A DNA stretch of 12,302 bases from Flavobacteriales bacterium (GTDB taxonomy: Bacteria; Bacteroidota; Bacteroidia; UBA10329). Of the stretch, positions 7,310 through 12,302 are shown in pieces. Within the stretch, counting starts at the first letter, position 1, and each line of letters begins with the position of its first letter. The translations under genes and the position numbers were made by a program. A model generated the notes under the pieces. The model made no database searches. It was not told the origin of the DNA and was given only the letters and a program-made list of their open reading frames with translations. The stretch spans positions 1 through 12,302 of the forward strand of contig DMRV01000443.1 in assembly GCA_003456455.1 (NCBI GenBank), written 5' to 3'.

Positions 7310-8218
7310 TCAGAAGTATCCTTGCTTCTTTCTATCTTCCATTGCTGCCTCAGAACGCTTATCGTCAGAACGACCGCCTCTCTCCGTTACACGAGTGGAA
7401 GCAACTTCATCAATAATGTCTTCCAACGTAGAGGCTTCAGAAAGTACCGCTCCGGTGCAAGTGGCGTCTCCGATTGTTCTAAACCGAACTTGCATTGGCT
7501 TAACTTCCTCAGTATCCCTTGTTTCGATAAAGTCTGTTTTTCCTAAAATGACTCCATCCCGCTCAAAACATTCTCGCATATGACTGAAATATAAATTTGG
7601 AATTTCAATCTCTTCTAGCAAAATATACTGCCAGATGTCCATTTCCGTCCAATTACTAATTGGGAAAACACGAAAATGCTCACCCATATTTTTCTTTCCG
7701 TTGAATAGGTTCCACAATTCAGGCCGCTGATTTTTTGGGTCCCATTGTCCAAAGTCGTCTCGGTGAGAGAAGAAACGTTCTTTAGCCCTCGCCTTTTCTT
7801 CATCCCGTCTTGCACCACCCAAAGCACAGTCAAACTTATGCTCTTCAATGGCATCAAGTAATGGAGTAATTTGAAGTGCGTTTCTGCTGGCATTAAAACC
7901 CTTCTCCTCGACTATCTTTCCTTGGTCAATGCTGTCCTGAACTGAAGCAACAATTAATCGTGCTCCAATCTTGTCCATAAATTTATCCCGAAACTCAATT
8001 GTTTCAGGAAAATTGTGACCAGTATCTATGTGCATTAATGGAAAAGGGATTTTAGCTGGCCAAAATGCCTTTCGCGCTAAATGGGCTACCACAATAGAGT
8101 CTTTGCCTCCTGAAAACAAGAGAACAGGATTTTCAAACTGGGCAGCAACTTCCCTCAATACGAACATGGATTCAGACTCCAGTTCTCTTAAATGCGTCAA
8201 CTTGTAAGATGATTCCAT
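7310..8218 (-). CDS. cysD: Sulfate adenylyltransferase subunit 2 (ATP sulfurylase)
   Basis: A 302-residue PP-loop enzyme, the catalytic half of the CysDN ATP sulfurylase that makes APS. From the ATG at 8218, the pyrophosphatase loop SGGKDS is at residues 36-41, preceded by LTHLRELESESM at 7-18, which is the conserved CysD opening, and followed by LARKAFWPAKIPFPLMHIDT. 'CALGGARRDEEKARAKER' (about 130-147) and the Gly/Arg-rich C-terminus ending in KKQGYF are also standard. The length equals that of E. coli CysD. A TTG one codon upstream (8221) is a less likely start. It begins 3 bases after the cysC stop. CysD and NodP share this fold; because cysH, cysI and cysJ are absent and sulfotransferases present, a role in glycan sulfation is favoured over cysteine supply. 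Confidence 0.95.
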   Translation of the reverse strand: MESSYKLTHLRELESESMFVLREVAAQFENPVLLFSGGKDSIVVAHLARKAFWPAKIPFPLMHIDTGHNFPETIEFRDKFMDKIGARLIVASVQDSIDQGKIVEEKGFNASRNALQITPLLDAIEEHKFDCALGGARRDEEKARAKERFFSHRDDFGQWDPKNQRPELWNLFNGKKNMGEHFRVFPISNWTEMDIWQYILLEEIEIPNLYFSHMRECFERDGVILGKTDFIETRDTEEVKPMQVRFRTIGDATCTGAVLSEASTLEDIIDEVASTRVTERGGRSDDKRSEAAMEDRKKQGYF

Positions 8219-8221
8219 CAA

Positions 8222-8824
8222 TTATTTTCTAATAAGCGGTAAAACCGCATCGTAAATCTGCTTGGCACATTCATCAACCGAATGGCCAACGGTTATAATC
8301 TCCACAAAAGGATTTTCGGGCGCTTCAAATGGTGCATCCAAACCTGTAAAGTTTTTTATTTCTCCAGCTCGAGCTTTGGCGTACAAACCTTTTACATCGC
8401 GTTTTTCGCACTCTTCAAACGGTGTGTTCACGAACACTTCAACCATATTTGTACCCAAAATGTTTTTAGCCTGCTGACGGATATCTTTGGTAGGACTCAC
8501 AAAGCAGTTAATGGTTACAATTCCGCAATTGACAAACAGCTTAGAGACTTCAGAAATTCTTCGAATATTCTCTTTGCGATCTTCCTCCGTAAAACCAAGA
8601 TTATTGTTTATCCCTGAACGGATATTATCACCGTCTAACACCTGTGTAAGCACGCCACTTGACGCGAGCATTTTCTCCAAAGCAACGGCAATTGTTGTTT
8701 TCCCAGAACCAGACAAACCGGTCATCCAAACAACCAATCCTTTCTGTTTAAGCATACCTTGCTTGTCTTCTCTTTGAAGAAGTTTATCAAACGTAGTATA
8801 AATGTTATCAGGAGTAGCGCCCAT
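8222..8824 (-). CDS. cysC: Adenylylsulfate (APS) kinase
   Basis: A 200-residue kinase that phosphorylates APS at the 3' position to give PAPS, the universal sulfate donor. The Walker A loop GLSGSGKT is at residues 36-43, DGDNIR at 64-69 binds APS, CFVSP at 107-111 contains the family serine, and KGLYAKARAGEIKNFTG (145-161) plus DAPFEAPENP (163-172) form the mobile lid. All key residues are present and the length is normal. It is the first gene of the long minus-strand run. A promoter-like TACCTTTG ends only 10 bases before the ATG, so the transcript should have a very short leader. The order cysC-cysD-cysN places the complete PAPS pathway first, ahead of the sugar-nucleotide genes. Confidence 0.95.
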   Translation of the reverse strand: MGATPDNIYTTFDKLLQREDKQGMLKQKGLVVWMTGLSGSGKTTIAVALEKMLASSGVLTQVLDGDNIRSGINNNLGFTEEDRKENIRRISEVSKLFVNCGIVTINCFVSPTKDIRQQAKNILGTNMVEVFVNTPFEECEKRDVKGLYAKARAGEIKNFTGLDAPFEAPENPFVEIITVGHSVDECAKQIYDAVLPLIRK

Positions 8825-8834
8825 TTAGAGCGCG

Positions 8835-8842
8835 CAAAGGTA
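8835..8842 (-). promoter_or_regulatory. Putative -7 promoter box for the cysC-to-wzx operon
   Basis: The minus strand reads TACCTTTG, a match to the Bacteroidota TAnnTTTG -7 element, within the 86-base gap between the porP/sprF-like gene and cysC. No good -33 TTG is found at 17-23 bases upstream; the nearest is GTTTA, about 17 bases away. The box ends 10 bases before the cysC ATG. The placement and the identical box before the sulfotransferases support it. Confidence 0.55.
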
Positions 8843-8910
8843 CTAAATCACATACTTTTAAACTAATGAGCCACCCGACTAATAGTAACGATTCAGTATA
8901 GAGACAAACC

Positions 8911-9855
8911 TTATTCTTCGGCTCCTTCTGAGGCTGCATCCGGATTTTCAGTCGCTACTTTTTTCCAAGGGCGGAATCGAACTCCAACCATCACTTCATG
9001 GGTTCCTGTGGAATAGTTTCTGAGGTTTGACGTTGCCAAATCGTAACTGTAAGCGAATACCAAATAGTCCTGATAGGCAAACCCACCCATAAAAGAAACA
9101 GCATCTTCATGACGATAAGAAGCTCCAAGCCATATCTGGTCTCTCCAATCAAATTTAACTCCAGCATCGAATTGTGGTGGTGCTGGAAAAACATACTTGA
9201 GTAATACGTTTGGCATAATTCCGAAATCGCCAACATGGAAGGTGTAGCCTCCCATTAACATATAGTGCCGTGCCAATTTACTGTCCGTGTCTTCTTGGTT
9301 TTCCAAGAATTTGAGGTCATTTCCGATTAGCTGTGGCAACGAAATCCCAACATTGAAATTCTTGTGTTTCAAATTCAATCCAAACGTTGCATCGGCCGTG
9401 TAAACCGTCATCATCTGATTTGGAAATATTGGATCACCATTCTCTCGTAACGTTACTTTGGTTCCGTCAATTCTATACTGAAGAAGACCAAAACTCAACC
9501 CCATTCCCAACTTTAACGACTTGGAGAGTTTAAGGTGATACGCGTAAGACAAATAGAAACCAACACGGCTTGTAGGTCCAGTAATATCAGCAAAAACGGA
9601 GCCTCCCATTCCCATATTTTGCTTTTTAAAAGGCCCGTGGGCAGAGAGAATGAAAGTTCTTGGGGCATCTGTGATACCTACCCAGTTAAGCCGATTATTG
9701 GACTTTACTTCCCAATAGTCATGCTGTCCAGTAGTGGCTGGGTTCAGTATATAATCATTTAGCATATACTGACTGTACTGCGGAACCTGCTGTCCATAAG
9801 AGGAAAGAGAAAACGCGATAAAAAGGACTGATATATATAGAAATCTCTTCATCAT
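8911..9855 (-). CDS. PorP/SprF-family outer membrane protein (T9SS-associated)
   Basis: A 314-residue protein with a signal peptide (MMKRF, then a hydrophobic core, cleavage probably after SSYG at residue 21) and the mature start QQVPQYSQYMLNDYILNPATTG, which is the hallmark of the PorP/SprF family. The remainder alternates short amphipathic strands and ends in 'THEVMVGVRF' followed by an acidic tail (ENPDAASEGAEE). This is consistent with a beta-barrel in the outer membrane. Family members work with the type IX secretion system, and SprF of Flavobacterium is needed for SprB to reach the surface. Its ATG overlaps the stop of the SprB-repeat protein gene (TAATG), so it is probably dedicated to that partner. 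A second ATG one codon later (9852) is possible. I leave the symbol blank because the family has many paralogues. Confidence 0.88.
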   Translation of the reverse strand: MMKRFLYISVLFIAFSLSSYGQQVPQYSQYMLNDYILNPATTGQHDYWEVKSNNRLNWVGITDAPRTFILSAHGPFKKQNMGMGGSVFADITGPTSRVGFYLSYAYHLKLSKSLKLGMGLSFGLLQYRIDGTKVTLRENGDPIFPNQMMTVYTADATFGLNLKHKNFNVGISLPQLIGNDLKFLENQEDTDSKLARHYMLMGGYTFHVGDFGIMPNVLLKYVFPAPPQFDAGVKFDWRDQIWLGASYRHEDAVSFMGGFAYQDYLVFAYSYDLATSNLRNYSTGTHEVMVGVRFRPWKKVATENPDAASEGAEE

Positions 9856-12302
9856 TATCTGATTATAGTGATTGGTCCAGTAAACGGATCTTCAAAGTTG
9901 TCTGAGTAAATCACATAGTAATACGTGCCAACGGGTAGGTCTTTGCCATTAAAACGACCATCCCATGGTACTGGGTAGCCAGGCGCAGACTGGAATAGCA
10001 TCTGACCCCACCGATTGTAAACCTCCACCATGGCATCATCAAACAAATCAATGTTGTCGATAATCCAAGTGTCGTTTATACCATCCCCGTTAGGCGAAAT
10101 TCCATCTGGGAACGTTATTCCCGGAAGAACTTCAACATAAACTGAATCGGAATTGGTACATCCGTTATCATCTACCACGGTTACGTAGAATGTGGTTGAT
10201 TCCTCCGGACTTGCTAGCGGATTGGTAATGCCTGAATTATCCAAAAACTCAGCTGGCTCCCAGCTATATTGCCACCCAGTCTGAACTCCACTAGAATTCA
10301 AACCAATAGAAGCACCCGTTGGAATTTGGAGACTATCGCCCGCATCCACTGGAGGAATTTCATAGGTGTAAATGGTAACTGAATCCACATCTACACAATT
10401 GCCAATAGTTACTGTTAGATAGTATGTAGTTGTATCCATTGGGTTGGCAATAGGGTCGGCAACAGCGGAGTCGCTTAATGTTGCAGAAGGGCTCCAGAGG
10501 TAATCTCCACCACCTGTACCATCCAGTATTATTGGGTCCGCCACACAAACCGTATCGTCTACTCCTGCATCGGCATCAATTTGAACAAGTGTTCCAATGC
10601 TGTAAGTCGAAGTAATAGTACAACCTGTTGCATCTGTAATAACCACTGTGTATACGCCAAACTCAACGTTAGTCAAGTCTTCATCTGAAGAACCACCCGG
10701 TGTCCATGCGTAAGTATATCCTGGAACTCCCCCCACCACAGTAAGGTCAATGGATCCATCTGGAAGATTGCTACAAGTAGAAGCAACAGAAGTAGCGTTA
10801 GAAACGATCGCGGTTGGACCTCCAACTGTGGCACTCGCCAAAGCAGTACATCCATTTGCGTCCGTAACTGTTGCAGTCCATGTTCCAACACATAGATCAG
10901 TTCCTTGCCCAGTAGGGTCATTCCAAGTGATTACGTATGGAGGCGTTCCTCCTAACGGAACGGCAGTTCCAACACCATCACAGTCAGTACCGCAAGTAAC
11001 GTCCGTTGCAGTAGCTGTAAGCGTTAATTCGATTGGTTCGATAATCGTGACCGAAGCTTGAGTTACACAAGCAGGAGACTGCGAATCTGTAACGGTTACA
11101 GTGTATGTTCCTGGTGCAAGACCAGTTGCAGTCTGAGTGTTTTGGAAGTTAGCATCATCCCAAGCATACGTATAAGGAGCAACTCCTCCATTTGCAAAAG
11201 CGGTTGCTGTACCGTCATCTTCTCCATTACACGTAACAGAAGTGAAAATTGGCACGGATGCGGTAAGCGCTGCTGAATCGGTAATTGCTACAGATGCGTT
11301 AGCCGTACAGCCAATGTCATCAGTTACAGTCACAGACCAAATTCCTACACAAAGACCTGTTGCTGTACTATCTGTTTGTGCTGGAGATGTGGTCCAGTCA
11401 TAAGTGAATGGCGGTGTTCCTCCGTTAGGCGTAACCGTAGCCTCAGCAGAACACGAAGCTGCACATAGTACTTGGGAAACCGAAGTAATATCAGCCGTAA
11501 GAATTGGTGGCTCGGTAAGGTTAACGATAGTAGTGTCCGTACAACCTGCTGCATCTGCTAGAATAGCGATGTACTGACCAGCACACAGAGCAATGAGAGC
11601 TGTATCGCTTTCCAGATTAGGCAACCACAGAACCGTGTAACCAGGAGTTCCTCCAATAGGTGAAAGCGTTATTTCGCCATCGCAAACACCCCCACAAGAT
11701 GGATTAGTTATATCAACCTGAGCATCAAGAACTGGCGGTTCTATAATGGTAACAGTTGTTGAATCAGAACACCCATTTGCATCTGTTACAATTACCTGAT
11801 ACGTTCCAGCGCAAAGACTTGTAATAAACGGAGTTGCCGAATTATTCGGGTCATCCCATGAATAATCGTACGGAGCTGTTCCTCCTAGTGGAAGCACTCC
11901 TGCAATACCATCACACGTTCCGCCACAGGTAATATTCACAGCAGAATCTAGCAGCGTAAGCACAAGCGGTTCAGAAATTACAGTTGATGAAGTGGCCGTG
12001 CATCCTAAAGAGTCCGTTACAACCAATCCGTAGATACCAGCGCAAAGATCAACAACCGTATCATTTGCAGTTGAGTTCGGGTCGTTCCATTGATATGAGT
12101 AAGGAGCATTTCCTCCCGTTACCACAGCAATAGCACTTCCATCGCAGTCTCCATTACATGTTACACTCGTTGGCGTAATGGTAATAGCAATTGAATCTGG
12201 TTCATTAATAGTGACATCCGTAGAATCGGCACAACCATTTACGTCCGTAACAACTACGGTGTAAGTACCAGCGCAAAGGGCAGTTACCGTATCGTTTGCC
12301 GT
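9855..12302 (-). CDS. SprB-repeat cell-surface protein with T9SS type B sorting domain, 5'-truncated
   Basis: The frame is open from the right window edge, so the N-terminus and signal peptide are outside; 815 residues are seen. An internal GTG at 12125 is not the real start, because homologous repeat sequence continues upstream without a stop. Order: partial repeat 1-35, seven SprB-type repeats 36-571, two Ig/PKD-like domains 572-649 and 650-727, and a C-terminal domain 728-815 with ISPNGDGINDTW, YNRWGQMLF, WDGRFNGKDLPVGTYYYV and a terminal TIIR, the gliding-associated/type B sorting signature. Each repeat carries GG-x-x-PY-x-x-x-W, a L-C-A-G-x-Y turn and V-T-D-x-x-GC. It is almost certainly exported by T9SS and displayed as an adhesin or gliding-associated filament. 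The next gene is its PorP/SprF partner. The ligand is unknown. Confidence 0.92.
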   Translation of the reverse strand, partial: TANDTVTALCAGTYTVVVTDVNGCADSTDVTINEPDSIAITITPTSVTCNGDCDGSAIAVVTGGNAPYSYQWNDPNSTANDTVVDLCAGIYGLVVTDSLGCTATSSTVISEPLVLTLLDSAVNITCGGTCDGIAGVLPLGGTAPYDYSWDDPNNSATPFITSLCAGTYQVIVTDANGCSDSTTVTIIEPPVLDAQVDITNPSCGGVCDGEITLSPIGGTPGYTVLWLPNLESDTALIALCAGQYIAILADAAGCTDTTIVNLTEPPILTADITSVSQVLCAASCSAEATVTPNGGTPPFTYDWTTSPAQTDSTATGLCVGIWSVTVTDDIGCTANASVAITDSAALTASVPIFTSVTCNGEDDGTATAFANGGVAPYTYAWDDANFQNTQTATGLAPGTYTVTVTDSQSPACVTQASVTIIEPIELTLTATATDVTCGTDCDGVGTAVPLGGTPPYVITWNDPTGQGTDLCVGTWTATVTDANGCTALASATVGGPTAIVSNATSVASTCSNLPDGSIDLTVVGGVPGYTYAWTPGGSSDEDLTNVEFGVYTVVITDATGCTITSTYSIGTLVQIDADAGVDDTVCVADPIILDGTGGGDYLWSPSATLSDSAVADPIANPMDTTTYYLTVTIGNCVDVDSVTIYTYEIPPVDAGDSLQIPTGASIGLNSSGVQTGWQYSWEPAEFLDNSGITNPLASPEESTTFYVTVVDDNGCTNSDSVYVEVLPGITFPDGISPNGDGINDTWIIDNIDLFDDAMVEVYNRWGQMLFQSAPGYPVPWDGRFNGKDLPVGTYYYVIYSDNFEDPFTGPITIIR
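10590..12302 (-). repeat. Tandem array of SprB-like coding repeats (seven full, one partial)
   Basis: Unit boundaries set at the E/D-P that closes each unit are 12302-12198 (partial), 12197-11967, 11966-11736, 11735-11508, 11507-11274, 11273-11034, 11033-10815 and 10814-10590, i.e. 77, 77, 76, 78, 80, 73 and 75 residues. The copies are divergent in DNA and protein, so this is an old array, not a recent expansion. Five of the seven full units contain four cysteines, two contain only two. The array is followed by two Ig/PKD-like domains (10589-10122) of 78 residues each and the sorting domain (10121-9858). Confidence 0.88.

Noticed and set aside
8262..8777. Overlapping plus-strand open frames of 71-111 codons
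   Set aside because: They are antisense to cysC, which has every APS kinase motif intact; the frames show no recognisable domain and no promoter.
5983..8824. Reading cysC/cysD/cysN as part of cysteine biosynthesis
   Set aside because: It cannot be excluded, but no sulfate-reduction gene is present and two sulfotransferases lie downstream, so a sulfation role is preferred.
8843..8910. Possible terminator after the porP/sprF-like gene
   Set aside because: I found only weak stems (about four pairs, one of them G-T) around GTCGGGTGGCTC and no clear T run; a terminator is expected here but not shown by the sequence.
10750..11276. Two plus-strand open frames opposite the repeat region
   Set aside because: They mirror the Gly/Thr/Val-rich repeats in another frame, giving low-complexity sequence; the minus-strand frame is clearly the coding one.
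9855..12125. Taking the GTG at 12125 as the true start of the repeat protein
   Set aside because: The same frame continues to the window edge without a stop and encodes a further 59 residues of matching repeat sequence, so the gene is truncated by the window.

Overview
The window looks like a chromosomal segment from a gliding or surface-adhesive member of the Bacteroidota, most likely Flavobacteriales. The evidence is a protein with SprB-type repeats and a gliding-motility/T9SS type B C-terminal domain, a PorP/SprF-family gene coupled to it, and two copies of the Bacteroidota -7 promoter box (TAnnTTTG; both read TACCTTTG). Every gene I can support is on the minus strand, so transcription runs from high to low coordinates.

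Region 1 (12302 to 8911) is an adhesin/secretion pair. The first gene, cut by the right window edge, is a very repetitive extracellular protein: one partial and seven complete SprB-like repeats of 73-80 residues, then two Ig/PKD-like domains, then the type B sorting domain. Its stop codon overlaps the start of a PorP/SprF-like outer-membrane protein (TAATG).

Region 2 (8842 to 1272) begins after an 86-base gap that carries a promoter. It is a compact run of sugar- and sulfate-activation genes: cysC, cysD, cysN (PAPS synthesis), hldE (heptose kinase/adenylyltransferase), fcl and gmd (GDP-L-fucose synthesis), and a Wzx-like flippase. Gaps are 3, 40 and 24 bases up to hldE; hldE/fcl and fcl/gmd overlap; the flippase follows after 73 bases and uses a TTG start.

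Region 3 (1276 to 1) has its own promoter-like sequence and encodes two sulfotransferases of different types, coupled by TAATG. The second runs off the left edge and is seen only as its first 85 codons.

Taken together, regions 2 and 3 read as a pathway that makes the sulfate donor PAPS and the sugar donor GDP-fucose, moves a lipid-linked glycan across the inner membrane, and sulfates it. No sulfate-reduction gene (cysH, cysI, cysJ) is present, which favours sulfation over cysteine synthesis. A sulfated, probably fucose-containing surface polysaccharide is the best inference. No glycosyltransferase or polymerase lies inside the window, so the structure cannot be read from here. There is no gene-free stretch longer than 86 bases, and I saw no RNA gene, insertion sequence, CRISPR array or origin.
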